This document shows, in pieces, positions 1 through 6,123 of a stretch of 9,857 bases of DNA. A program made the position numbers and the translations under genes. The stretch is taken from contig JASHYW010000256.1 of NCBI GenBank assembly GCA_030042885.1, forward strand, positions 1-9,857, written 5' to 3'. The notes beneath the pieces are model-generated. The model was not told where the DNA came from and did no database searches. It worked only from the letters and a program-made list of their open reading frames with translations. Each line of letters opens with the position of its first letter. Position 1 is the first letter of the stretch. Origin of the DNA: Streptosporangiaceae bacterium (GTDB lineage: Bacteria; Actinomycetota; Actinomycetes; Streptosporangiales; Streptosporangiaceae).

Positions 1-270
1 GACGCCGATGCGCTGCTGGTGGCCAAGCGTGGGGTGGACGGGGTTTATGACAGCGACCCTCGTCTCAACCCGGACGCCGTGCGCTACACGCGGCTGACCT
101 ACGACGAGGCCCTGGCCGCCGGGGTGCGGATCATGGGTACCAGCGCCTTCGTGCTGGCCAACGAGCAGTCCCTGACGATGCACGTCTTCGACGTCGCGGC
201 CGCGGGTGTCATGCGCAGGATCTGTCAGGGCGCCGAGCTGGGCACCCGGATCAGCGTCAAGCCCAGCTGA
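1..270 (+). CDS. UMP kinase-like protein (PyrH family), 3' end only
   Basis: The frame is open from the first base and ends in TGA, giving the last 89 residues of an amino-acid-kinase-fold protein. The segment GVDGVYDSDP followed by a LTYDEAL block matches the C-terminal half of bacterial UMP kinases, which phosphorylate UMP to UDP in the cytoplasm. The ending, with ...FDV... and a late GTRIS, also matches; usual PyrH has ...GTLV. It is not a close copy of housekeeping PyrH. Where typical actinobacterial PyrH has an ATKVDG and DATAF pattern, this one has AKRGVDG and MGTSAF. The gene frr, which normally follows pyrH, is absent; a dehydrogenase gene follows 205 bp later. I infer a divergent paralogue or a relocated copy, so I withhold the symbol. 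The N-terminal part with the nucleotide-binding glycine loop lies outside the window. Confidence 0.85.
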   Translation, partial: DADALLVAKRGVDGVYDSDPRLNPDAVRYTRLTYDEALAAGVRIMGTSAFVLANEQSLTMHVFDVAAAGVMRRICQGAELGTRISVKPS

Positions 271-475
271 CCGTCGACGACCAGCCCGGCCCGATGAAGC
301 GGCCCTAGAATCGCCCGCGTGGAGCAGTATGTGGTCCGGGGCGGCAGGGGCGTCGCTCAGCAGTCTTCAGCAGTTCACCACGGATCCGCGGACGCTCATC
401 TCCGGCCCGCGCGTCTTCCAGCTCCGGTCGAGACGATAAACCGCTAGGTTGGCAGCCCCGGCAAGGAGGGTCACC

Positions 476-1675
476 GTGAAGGCGCTCGTATTCAGGCACA
501 ACCTGGCCCGCGAGGCGGCCTCGACGATCGGCGGGCGCGTCGACCGGCGTGCCTTCGTCTCCCGCTTCGCGCCTGTCCGGATCGAGGACATCGACGAGTT
601 GCCGCTTCCGGCCGAGGACTGGGTGCGGGTGGAGACGACCTTCTCGGGCCTGTGCGGTTCTGATGTGAAGCAGATCCTGTTGAACGGCTCCCGCGACAAC
701 CCGCTCACGGCGCTCGTGTCCTTTCCGCATGTGCTCGGCCACGAGGTGGTCGGGCGGCGCGCGGATACAGGCGAGCGCGTCGTGCTCAATCCGTGGCTGT
801 CCTGCGGTCCCCGCGGTATCGACCCGCCATGCCAGGCCTGCCGGGTCGGCCGCTACCCCTGGTGCCGCAATTTCCGCTCGGGCGACCTGCCCGTCTCGAT
901 CCACCTCGGGAATTGCGCGGCGGCCGTCGGGGCGCACGCCGAGCGCTTCGCCGCGCATGCCTCGCAATTGTTTACCATTCCCGATCACGTATCGGACGAG
1001 GCGGCCGTGCTGGCCGACCCGGTCAGCGTCTCGCTGCGCTCGATCCTGCTCGCACCGCCCCCGGCCGGCCAGCCCGTCCTGGTCTACGGCTCAGGCACGC
1101 TCGCGTACGCAGTGGTCGCACTGCTGCGCCATCTCTATCCTGCCACCGAGGTGTGGGCGGCGACGCGACCCGGCGCCAGGGCCGCTCTGGCGACCCGCCT
1201 TGGCGCGCACGCCGTGCTGTCCTCATCGCCCGACGAACTCGTCGCGCAGGTCGCGCGCCGGGTCAGCGCGACGCCGCTCGAGCCGTGGAGCAGACACCAG
1301 TGGCTGCAGGACGGCCCGGCCGTCGTCTATGACACGATCGGTTCGACCGAAACCGTCGAGACTTCGCTCCGGCTGCTCACGACCGGCGGCACCTTGGTCA
1401 TCTCCGGCGTCGAGGCGCCCAAGCGGTTCGAGTGGACCCCCCTGTATTTCAAGGAACTGCACGTCATCGGCTCGAACGGCTTCGGCCTTGAGGAAGTGGG
1501 CGGCATCACCAAGCACGCCATGGAGCACTACTTCGACTTCGTCTCGAACGGCCTCGATCTGACGCCGGTCATCACGCACCGCTTTCCGCTCGAGCACTGG
1601 GGCGAGGCGGTGCTGACGTTGAAGGACGCACGGCACACCGGCGCCGTCAAGGTGCTGCTCGAGCCCGTCCGCTGA
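476..1675 (+). CDS. Zinc-dependent alcohol dehydrogenase, medium-chain (MDR) family
   Basis: This encodes a 399-residue cytoplasmic NAD(P)-dependent dehydrogenase of the zinc MDR superfamily. The GTG start at 476 has AAGGAGG seven bases upstream; an in-frame TTG at 449 lies before that site and is rejected. The N-terminal GroES-like domain has the catalytic zinc ligands C60 (GLCGSD) and H89/E90 (GHEVVG). Four cysteines, C110, C119, C122 and C130, form the structural zinc lobe, so both zinc sites look intact. The Rossmann domain starts near residue 202 with the glycine motif YGSGTLA. Length is slightly above the family's usual 340-380 residues because of extra N-terminal residues and an insertion around 265-285. 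The substrate cannot be read from the sequence; polyol, threonine-type and other alcohol dehydrogenases share this layout. The gene appears monocistronic and converges on the RDD gene. Confidence 0.88.
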   Translation: MKALVFRHNLAREAASTIGGRVDRRAFVSRFAPVRIEDIDELPLPAEDWVRVETTFSGLCGSDVKQILLNGSRDNPLTALVSFPHVLGHEVVGRRADTGERVVLNPWLSCGPRGIDPPCQACRVGRYPWCRNFRSGDLPVSIHLGNCAAAVGAHAERFAAHASQLFTIPDHVSDEAAVLADPVSVSLRSILLAPPPAGQPVLVYGSGTLAYAVVALLRHLYPATEVWAATRPGARAALATRLGAHAVLSSSPDELVAQVARRVSATPLEPWSRHQWLQDGPAVVYDTIGSTETVETSLRLLTTGGTLVISGVEAPKRFEWTPLYFKELHVIGSNGFGLEEVGGITKHAMEHYFDFVSNGLDLTPVITHRFPLEHWGEAVLTLKDARHTGAVKVLLEPVR

Positions 1676-1746
1676 TCGCCTCGACCGCCCACGCGGTCCG
1701 CCGGGCAAAACCCATTGCAGCCGACTGCTAGCTTCCCGCTGTCGGC

Positions 1747-1828
1747 GTTCGGCTTCAACCGGCAGCCGAACGGGCACTGGCTTGGTAAGTACCCGGCCGG
1801 ACCCGGCTAGCGTGAGCCAAAGTGCCCG
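1747..1828. terminator. Tandem hairpins between convergent genes, possible bidirectional terminator
   Basis: Two perfect inverted repeats stand in the 168-bp gap between the convergent dehydrogenase and RDD genes. The first pairs GTTCGGCT (1747-1754) with AGCCGAAC (1764-1771) around a 9-nt loop. The second pairs CGGGCACT-GGCT (1771-1782) with AGCC-AA-AGTGCCCG (1815-1828), with a 2-nt bulge and a GC-rich loop. Neither is followed by a T-run, which is common for hairpin terminators in high-GC actinobacteria. Termination is inferred from position and stem strength. Confidence 0.4.
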
Positions 1829-1843
1829 CTTGCCGTGTGCGGT

Positions 1844-2419
1844 TCACGCCCGCCGGTGGCTACCCCCGCGGGCAAGGGACCGGAGTCGCGCCTCTCGCGC
1901 GTCCCACGCGTAGATAACCGCGGTGCCAGCGATGAGGTCGTGCAGCGCGCGACGATCATGCTCGAACAGGATGCTGATGAACCCCAGTCCCAGCAGGATG
2001 AAGCTCAGCGGAAACGCCAACGTTCGCACGAGCCCGCGCTTGGTGCCCGCGCGGCTGCCGTCCTGGCCGACGACTTGCACGCCGAGCAGCCACATGCCGG
2101 GTGTCTTTCCGCTCGCGGTCCAGGAGTAGGCATAGTAGAAGAATTCCCAGGCGAAGAAGGTGATCACCACCCACACGTTGCCCCTGCTCCAGTGGATGGA
2201 CTGCCCGGTCAGCACGCTGGCGGCGAACGAGGCGGCGCCGAGGGTGAGCTCGAACACCGCGATGCTGATCACGCAGTCGAATAGGAACGCGATGAAACGC
2301 GATGCGAACCCGGCGTGGTGGCCCCGAAGGTGCTGCTCGGTCATGAGCAGCGCCTCCGGTGACGTGCTTCCGTCGTGAGGCACCGGTTCCTGCGGGCCGA
2401 CGTCGGCGGGCGCGGTCAT
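1844..2419 (-). CDS. RDD family integral membrane protein
   Basis: This 191-residue protein has an RDD domain. The family signature residues are visible: R41 before the first membrane helix, D48 within it (FASRFIAFLFD), and the HDLIAGT motif at about 160-166. The GKTPGMWLLGVQVV segment (about 104-117) is also typical. Predicted membrane helices lie near 42-70, 82-100 and 132-152. The N-terminus is a short, polar, proline-containing tail, and the C-terminus is basic. RDD proteins are transporter-like membrane proteins of mostly unknown function; some are linked to ion exchange. The ATG at 2419 has AGGAGG four bases upstream and overlaps the stop of the preceding gene as ATGA. The two products are therefore probably made together by translational coupling. 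Confidence 0.88.
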   Translation of the reverse strand: MTAPADVGPQEPVPHDGSTSPEALLMTEQHLRGHHAGFASRFIAFLFDCVISIAVFELTLGAASFAASVLTGQSIHWSRGNVWVVITFFAWEFFYYAYSWTASGKTPGMWLLGVQVVGQDGSRAGTKRGLVRTLAFPLSFILLGLGFISILFEHDRRALHDLIAGTAVIYAWDAREARLRSLARGGSHRRA

Positions 2420-3033
2420 GGCTCCTCCTGTGAGCTCGCCAACTCGGGCGGCTCCTGGACGCCCGGCAACTCGGGCGGCTCCTGGGCGCCCGGCAACTCG
2501 GGCGGCTTCTGGGCGTCCGGCACCTTGGGCGGCCCGGCTTGCCCCGTGTGGTTACGCCGGAGCTTGCCCGCCCAGCGTGCGAGGGTGTCGTCCATGCTGA
2601 CTGCGTGGCTTCGTCCCAGGTCGACGGCCTCGGTCGCGAGAGTGGTGGAGGAACTGACCATGAGGGCGCCGAGATCGGTGTTCTTGACCAGCGCCTCGAT
2701 ATCGATGCGGCTGGCGAGCTCGTTGAGGTCGACCCGGGCCATCAGCTTGTCCATATCCACCCGGTCCAGTACCTGGTTCAGGTCTACCGTCTCGAGCACC
2801 TGGTTCAGGTCGACCTGGCTGAGTAGCTCGTTCAGGTCCACCCGGTGAAGCAGGCTGTTCAGCTCTATCCGCCCCAGCACGACATTCACGTCGATCCGGG
2901 CGATGAGCGCGTTCATATCCAGCGCCTCGATCACGAGATCGATTACTCGCTGCGCGACTGCCTGCGCGACTGACTCAATGTGCTCGGCGAATCGCCTGCC
3001 CGCCGAGTGTCTCACCCTGTAACTCGAATCCAC
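2416..3033 (-). CDS. Nine-residue-repeat protein with proline-rich tail, partner of RDD protein
   Basis: I do not know an experimentally defined function for this 205-residue protein. After a basic N-terminus and a hydrophobic-amphipathic segment (about 20-38), residues 39-119 form nine back-to-back units of nine residues. Their consensus is D-L-N-x-L-L-x-R-V, and a tenth partial unit follows. Similar VD-N-LLDRV repeats occur beside or fused to RDD domains in actinobacteria, which agrees with the downstream gene. A central region, about 120-165, leads to a tail with three PPELPGxQE-type repeats, again nine residues long. There is no signal peptide and no clear membrane helix. The GTG start at 3033 lacks a good ribosome-binding site; V7 is an alternative start. 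The 3' end overlaps the RDD gene by 4 bp (ATGA). Scaffold or membrane-associated roles are inference only. Confidence 0.75.
   Translation of the reverse strand: MDSSYRVRHSAGRRFAEHIESVAQAVAQRVIDLVIEALDMNALIARIDVNVVLGRIELNSLLHRVDLNELLSQVDLNQVLETVDLNQVLDRVDMDKLMARVDLNELASRIDIEALVKNTDLGALMVSSSTTLATEAVDLGRSHAVSMDDTLARWAGKLRRNHTGQAGPPKVPDAQKPPELPGAQEPPELPGVQEPPELASSQEEP
2441..2521 (-). repeat. 27-bp tandem repeat, three copies
   Basis: Three head-to-tail copies of a 27-bp unit lie at 2441-2467, 2468-2494 and 2495-2521. A degenerate fourth begins at 2522. Copies 1 and 2 differ at one base; copy 3 differs at two or three. On the minus strand they encode the PPELPGxQE repeats in the C-terminal tail of the repeat protein. 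Their near-identity at DNA level points to recent duplication or slippage, so copy number may vary between strains. Confidence 0.85.
2677..2919 (-). repeat. Nine tandem nonapeptide repeats (27-bp period), diverged at DNA level
   Basis: This is the coding stretch for nine consecutive D-L-N-x-L-L-x-R-V units of the repeat protein (residues 39-119). The period is exactly 27 bp with no insertions. Unlike the tail repeats, these are diverged in DNA while keeping Asp at position 1, Asn usually at position 3, and hydrophobics at positions 2, 5, 6 and 9. That pattern suggests an old array held by selection on protein structure. Confidence 0.75.
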
Positions 3034-3385
3034 ACCAGTTAGTATGGCGAACGCCCACCTGCTCTATCTCCTCCGCCCAGGGTGACATGCCGCCAGCGGT
3101 CTCGCCGGCCGGGCCTCCTCGTCTCCGAAGCCACAGCCGTAGCCTAGACCGTACCCTGTACCCGCTGGTCGCTGTCCGCTGGAGTCCCATCGGTGACCGG
3201 CCGGAACGGCGACCAGCTCAGCATCGGAGCCAGCGTCACGCACGGCTGGTGGCACCCCTGCGCTTCTGCACGCACAGGTGCCCGCGACTGACCGCGGCGG
3301 TGCTGGGCTGATTGTGACCGCAGGAGATCCCTTCCGGGGCTTACGGCCCGATAGTGGCCCGGCGCTGTTGGTCTGACCTCATCGA
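3034..3385. promoter_or_regulatory. Intergenic region; possible leaderless promoter of the repeat-protein/RDD operon
   Basis: No convincing gene is present in these 352 bp; the open frames have no recognisable protein and no good start site. On the minus strand a CATACT hexamer (3045-3040) sits seven bases before the GTG at 3033. That spacing would start transcription at or next to the start codon. Together with the missing ribosome-binding site, this fits a leaderless transcript, which is frequent in actinobacteria. I see no clear -35 element. The right part must also hold the 3' end of the TauE/SafE transcript, but no strong hairpin is evident there. Confidence 0.25.
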
Positions 3386-4144
3386 TCAGGCGCCGGGGTG
3401 GAGCCACAACTGGACGGCCAGAGCTATGCCGAGCAAGGCGATCAACCAGCGCAAGACAGCCGCTGGCACCCACCGGGTAATCCGTGGCCCGAGCATGCTG
3501 CCGACGAACATTCCCGCGCTGAGCGGCGCGACAGCCGCCCAGTCGACGGACCCAAAGGCGGCAAATGCGATAGCTGATATCACCACTGTCGCGCCGACGA
3601 GCATGTTCTTCAGCGCGTTGGCGTTCGGCAGGTCAGAGTCGGTTGTGAACAGCAGCAGAGCGAGGATCATGACCCCCGATCCGGCGCCGAAGTAACCGCC
3701 GTATACCGTCAGCGCGAGGAGGCCCACGGGCAGGCCCAGCCTGATGTGGGGTCCGGGACGCCGCTGGCGGCGCGCGGACAGCCGTGGCTGGGCGAGCACT
3801 GCCACCGACCCGGCGACGACCAGGAAGGGCACCACCCGCCCGAAGATCCCGGGTGGGGTGGACAACAACAGCGCGGAGCCTAGCGCCCCGCCCAGAGCGG
3901 CAACCGGAACCCATCGCCGCAGCCACGAACCCTTACCTGCCAGCTCGGGCCGGGAGGCGATCGCCGAGCCTGGCCAGCAGGCGAGCAGGGCGACGATGTT
4001 GGCGATGTTGGCCGACAGAGCTGGGAGTCCTACAGCCAGCAGCGCCGGGTATGAGACAAGTGAGGTAATCCCTCCCGCCGTCCCCACCACCCCGGCGATG
4101 ATCCCGGCGCCCAGCAGGGCCGCGGCGTGGTAGCTCAAGGTCAC
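3386..4144 (-). CDS. TauE/SafE (DUF81) family membrane transporter
   Basis: This encodes a 252-residue, very hydrophobic protein of the TauE/SafE family, which includes exporters of sulfite and organosulfonates. The two-fold family repeat is clear. The first half begins with GIIAGVVGTAGGITS (about 14-28) followed by a PAL/ANI segment. The second half begins with YGGYFGAGSGVMI (148-160) followed by NANALKNMLVG. About eight membrane helices are expected; a basic loop (RLSARRQRRP, 121-130) joins the halves. I chose GTG at 4144 because AGGAG lies seven bases upstream. A longer frame from GTG 4195 adds 17 polar residues without a good site. The gene stands alone, with no sulfur-metabolism gene nearby, so the substrate stays open. 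Confidence 0.88.
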   Translation of the reverse strand: MTLSYHAAALLGAGIIAGVVGTAGGITSLVSYPALLAVGLPALSANIANIVALLACWPGSAIASRPELAGKGSWLRRWVPVAALGGALGSALLLSTPPGIFGRVVPFLVVAGSVAVLAQPRLSARRQRRPGPHIRLGLPVGLLALTVYGGYFGAGSGVMILALLLFTTDSDLPNANALKNMLVGATVVISAIAFAAFGSVDWAAVAPLSAGMFVGSMLGPRITRWVPAAVLRWLIALLGIALAVQLWLHPGA

Positions 4145-4389
4145 AGCTGAACTCCTGACCGCCCGGCCGTCCGAGCCTGGGGCGAGATGGATCACGAGGA
4201 TCCCTTCGAACCAGAGCTACAGCGTTCACAGGTCCCATCGGGCACATAGCAGGCACGCCGGGAGGGCTGGCTACCGTGGCAGCATCGGGCAATCGCGCCG
4301 GAGATTACTCTAGCCAGAGCAGCGACCATGGGACCGGCGGGCGATGCCGCCAACCTACCCCTGAGCGTCAACTTCTGGCCGGGTAGCTC

Positions 4390-4758
4390 ATGAGCCAGCC
4401 GCTGTTGCTGGACGAGATGTTTCCTGACGGCATCGCCCGGCAACTCCGCGCCAAGGGCTACGACGTCATCTCGGTTGTTGCCGATCCAGCCCTGGCAGGA
4501 CTCCCCGACGATCAGGTCCTCGCATACGCGACGACTGAGGGACGGGCACTGGTCACCGCCAACATTAAGGACTTCATCCCTTTGGACGGCCGCTATCGTG
4601 CAGCCGGCCAGTCCCACGCGGGCCTGATCCAGGTATCAACTAAGACCTTCCCGCAGAACCGCCGATTTCCCTTCGCGATCACAACTTCCTTCGCCACGCT
4701 GCTCAGCGATACGGCCAAGATCCAGTCCGGCCAGGTGCTATTCCTCACGCCGGGCTAA
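4390..4758 (+). CDS. DUF5615 PIN-like domain protein, probable toxin-type nuclease
   Basis: This 122-residue protein starts with LLLDEMFP (D8, E9). It continues with the LRAKGYDV segment, an acidic DDQV (40-43) and GRALVTANIKDF (51-62). These are the ordered landmarks of the DUF5615 branch of PIN-like nucleases, related to VapC toxins, and the acidic residues would bind the metal. Asn at 58 in the TANxxDF form appears normal for this subfamily. The length suggests an intact gene. Such genes are usually second in a toxin-antitoxin pair. The ATG here overlaps a TGA as ATGA, but the frame ending there has only a 21-codon ATG-started ORF (4328-4393) that resembles no antitoxin. It may be an orphan or decayed module. 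The ribosome-binding site is weak (GGGTAG). Confidence 0.8.
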   Translation: MSQPLLLDEMFPDGIARQLRAKGYDVISVVADPALAGLPDDQVLAYATTEGRALVTANIKDFIPLDGRYRAAGQSHAGLIQVSTKTFPQNRRFPFAITTSFATLLSDTAKIQSGQVLFLTPG

Positions 4759-4782
4759 GTCGGATCTAGATCACCGCCTGCC

Positions 4783-4868
4783 CAGGCGCCAAGGCATGTC
4801 GGCTCTGTCAGCTTGAATAGCTGATGGTGCGACCGGAAGCGCACCACACAGGCACTTGGCGGCGCCTG
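4783..4868. other. Cloverleaf-like structured element, possible RNA or terminator
   Basis: An outer stem pairs CAGGCGCC (4783-4790) with GGCGCCTG (4861-4868). It continues as AAG/CTT (4791-4793 with 4855-4857) across a 3-nt bulge. Inside it are two directly adjacent perfect hairpins. One is TCAGCT-TGAAT-AGCTGA (4808-4824); the other is TGGTGCG, an 8-nt loop, then CGCACCA (4825-4846). A competing pair, CTGTCAG (4805-4811) with CTGACAG (4866-4872), would disrupt the first hairpin and the base of the outer stem. It lies 25 bp after the DUF5615 stop, so it could act as its terminator. It could also be a small RNA or part of an att/recombination region. The pairing is seen directly; the role is unknown. 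Confidence 0.4.
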
Positions 4869-4927
4869 ACAGATTCCGCGGACTCGGGTTGCTCTCGCAA
4901 CTAGGGCTCTGAGCTGGTGCTTCCCCT

Positions 4928-4971
4928 TGGAGCGGGTGACGGGAATCGAACCCGCACTATCAGCTTGGGAA
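4928..4971 (-). other. 3' half of tRNA-Gly(CCC), probable attachment-site (att) scar
   Basis: Read on the minus strand, this is TTCCCAAGCTGA (anticodon loop with CCC plus the 3' anticodon stem). It then has a variable region, a T-arm GCGGG-TTCGATT-CCCGT, an acceptor strand CACCCGC, and TCCA. That is the normal 3' half of an actinobacterial tRNA-Gly. A 5' half would need TCAGC before the loop and GCGGGTG at the start. The bases present (CTTGT and unrelated sequence) do not pair, and no GCGGGTG occurs nearby, so this is not a functional tRNA. Tyrosine-recombinase elements that integrate into tRNA genes leave such 3' duplicates at one end. The fragment meets foreign sequence on its 5' side (positions above 4971), so integrated DNA would extend to the right. 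Confidence 0.72.
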
Positions 4972-5114
4972 ACAAGCGGGAAGGTCCGCTGAGTGCTTCA
5001 CCGTGCTAATCCTGCACGTCAGATCCTCGCACATGTCCAATGGGTGCGCCGGAATCCAGCCCTGTCCAACAAGTCTGTGAGACGAACGTGAGAGGGAACT
5101 GCCGTAACAGGCGT

Positions 5115-5306
5115 TCAGGGCCCGGCAGGACCGGCCGTGTGACCGGAGACCTCGAGGAATCCCGAGCCGAGGAAGAACACCACTCCGGGATCATCCGGTG
5201 GACCGAACTCCCGGTGGACGGCCAGGCCCAGGACGTCGCGGTAGAAGCGGCGGCTGCGGTCCAGGTCGCCGGGACGCAGGAGGACCCCGCTGCTCAGAAC
5301 GTCCAC
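5115..5306 (-). pseudogene. Truncated VOC/glyoxalase-like protein (N-terminal half)
   Basis: The frame encodes 63 residues starting at GTG 5306. It begins with a typical vicinal-oxygen-chelate beta-alpha-beta-beta-beta unit: SGVLLRPGDLDRSRRFYRDV, then LGLAVHREFG, PGVVFFLG and FLEVSG. Intact single-domain relatives have roughly 120-140 residues, with a second similar module supplying metal ligands. Here the frame stops at HTAGPAGP, just where the second module should begin, and no continuation is seen in the other minus-strand frames toward 4972. The product would lack half the active site. It lies about 140 bp inside the tRNA-derived junction, so loss by deletion or insertion during element rearrangement is likely. 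The alternative, a genuine half-size protein forming domain-swapped dimers, is less likely. Confidence 0.7.
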
Positions 5307-5757
5307 GCCACTATTCCAGCATCACGATGAGTGACGCGGGAGGTCAAAGAAGAACGCGCGCAGTGCCGCCGATCTGCACCGCCGAGCCGGAATCTGCCGC
5401 GTTCTTCCCCGGCGCTTCGCCGCGCCTGGGTCTGCTTCCCAAGGCCATCATCGGCGAAGAGGGCGCACCCTTATCAGCCAAGTCCGGGCGTCCTGATCGC
5501 CTCACGCGTTCGATCGGTCTGGCGTCAGTCAGCAATGGGCTGACGGCAGGGTTGCGGGCTGGTCCGGTAACGCCGGAGCCGCCGGAACTGTCACTTTCAC
5601 GGATGTTGACTTCGCGGTTCCAAAAGACAACGGCCGATGGGCCGGATAACGGACCGTTATCACTGCCACTGGCGGGTCGTAGATCGGCCTCGGGCGCGGG
5701 AGGATGTGAGTGACGGTTTGTCGGCGCGGCTGCGGCGGTCTTGGGGGTGGTGGTGTG
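5307..5757. other. Intergenic region upstream of the Trypco1 operon
   Basis: I recognise no gene in these 451 bp. Long open frames exist on both strands, but they read as low-information high-GC frames without a ribosome-binding site or known domain. The stretch should contain the promoters of the leftward VOC remnant and the rightward Trypco1 operon. A TTGACT (5606-5611) resembles a -35 box but has no convincing -10 partner. The clearest signal is the palindrome at 5645-5661, listed separately. Confidence 0.4.
5645..5661. promoter_or_regulatory. Perfect palindrome GATAACGG-A-CCGTTATC, candidate operator
   Basis: Eight-base arms mirror each other around a single A, 97 bp upstream of the Trypco1 start. 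Such compact dyads are typical of dimeric repressor sites. Its left arm is part of CCGGATAAC (5642-5650), the reverse complement of GTTATCCGG, which recurs at 8766 and 8842 beyond the far end of the operon. Operator function is inferred from symmetry and position. Confidence 0.4.
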
Positions 5758-6123
5758 ATGGCCGAGTTCGTGCGGTTCACGCTGGATGACGGTTCGGTGG
5801 TGGTGTTCGAGTCTGCCGAGAGTGATCTGGTGGCTGCGCATGGCGGGGCGCCGGAGGTGCGGGAGGGGGGCAGGCTGACGGCGCGGCTGCGGGGGGTGGC
5901 GGAAGCGGCAGAAGAGATCGCGGAGTCGTTGCGGTCGCGGCTGGCGCCGGACGAGGTGAGCCTGGAGTTCGGGCTGAAGGTGTCGAGCGAGGTGAACTGG
6001 TGGTTTTTCGCCAAGGCGCAGGGTGAGGGCACCATCAAGGTCACCGTGAAGTGGTCCGGGAGCACAGCGCGGTCCCCGGCGGCTGCCCAGCCCGAAGCTG
6101 AGCCGGACCCGGACGAGTGCTGA
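5758..6123 (+). CDS. Trypco1 (trypsin-co-occurring domain 1) protein, CU044_2847-like
   Basis: This small 121-residue protein matches the Trypco1 family. It has an N-terminal strand pair with a DDG turn (FTLDDGSVVVFES, 7-19). A helical middle (about 38-62) leads into the hallmark APDEVSLEFGLKVSSE (63-78). It ends in a strand IKVTVKWSG (93-101) followed by an acidic disordered tail. Trypco1 genes accompany trypsin-like proteases in predicted bacterial conflict systems. A regulatory, adaptor or substrate role has been proposed and not shown here. ATG 5758 follows a G-rich stretch (GGGGGTGG). An earlier GTG at 5710 would add 16 residues, Cys- and Gly-rich, and is unlikely. The stop shares a base with the next start (TGATG, 6121-6125), so the two genes are probably translationally coupled. 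Confidence 0.85.
   Translation: MAEFVRFTLDDGSVVVFESAESDLVAAHGGAPEVREGGRLTARLRGVAEAAEEIAESLRSRLAPDEVSLEFGLKVSSEVNWWFFAKAQGEGTIKVTVKWSGSTARSPAAAQPEAEPDPDEC

Larger units (their letters stand above)
4759..5114. other. Non-coding region with structured DNA/RNA and tRNA-derived junction
   Basis: There is no gene in these 356 bp. From left to right it holds a GATCTAGATC palindrome (4763-4772), a branched inverted-repeat structure (4783-4868) and a small hairpin GTTGC-TCTC-GCAAC (4888-4901). The tRNA-Gly 3' fragment follows (4928-4971). The last 140 bp, up to the truncated VOC gene, show no feature I recognise. The density of stems and the tRNA scar suggest an integration boundary rather than a simple spacer. 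Confidence 0.6.

Noticed and set aside
305..988. Minus-strand 227-codon open frame
   Set aside because: Lies antisense to the well-supported dehydrogenase gene; no domain, arginine- and proline-rich shadow composition.
1815..1855. Stretch resembling group II intron domain 5 (GAGCC ... GTGCGGTTCACG)
   Set aside because: The catalytic-triad hairpin order does not fit and no reverse-transcriptase gene is present.
3144..3473. Minus-strand 109-codon ORF between the RDD operon and TauE/SafE
   Set aside because: Overlaps the 3' end of the TauE/SafE gene in another frame and has no recognisable domain.
4328..4393. 21-codon ORF overlapping the DUF5615 start (ATGA) as a possible antitoxin
   Set aside because: Too short, no antitoxin-like motif and no clear ribosome-binding site.
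4928..5001. Complete functional tRNA-Gly
   Set aside because: The 5' acceptor strand, D-arm and 5' anticodon stem are missing; only the 3' half matches.
5344..5841. Minus-strand frame containing DLADKGAPSS, reminiscent of IS5-type transposase LADKGYSS
   Set aside because: Only a five-residue resemblance; no other transposase motif, no DDE residues and no terminal inverted repeats.
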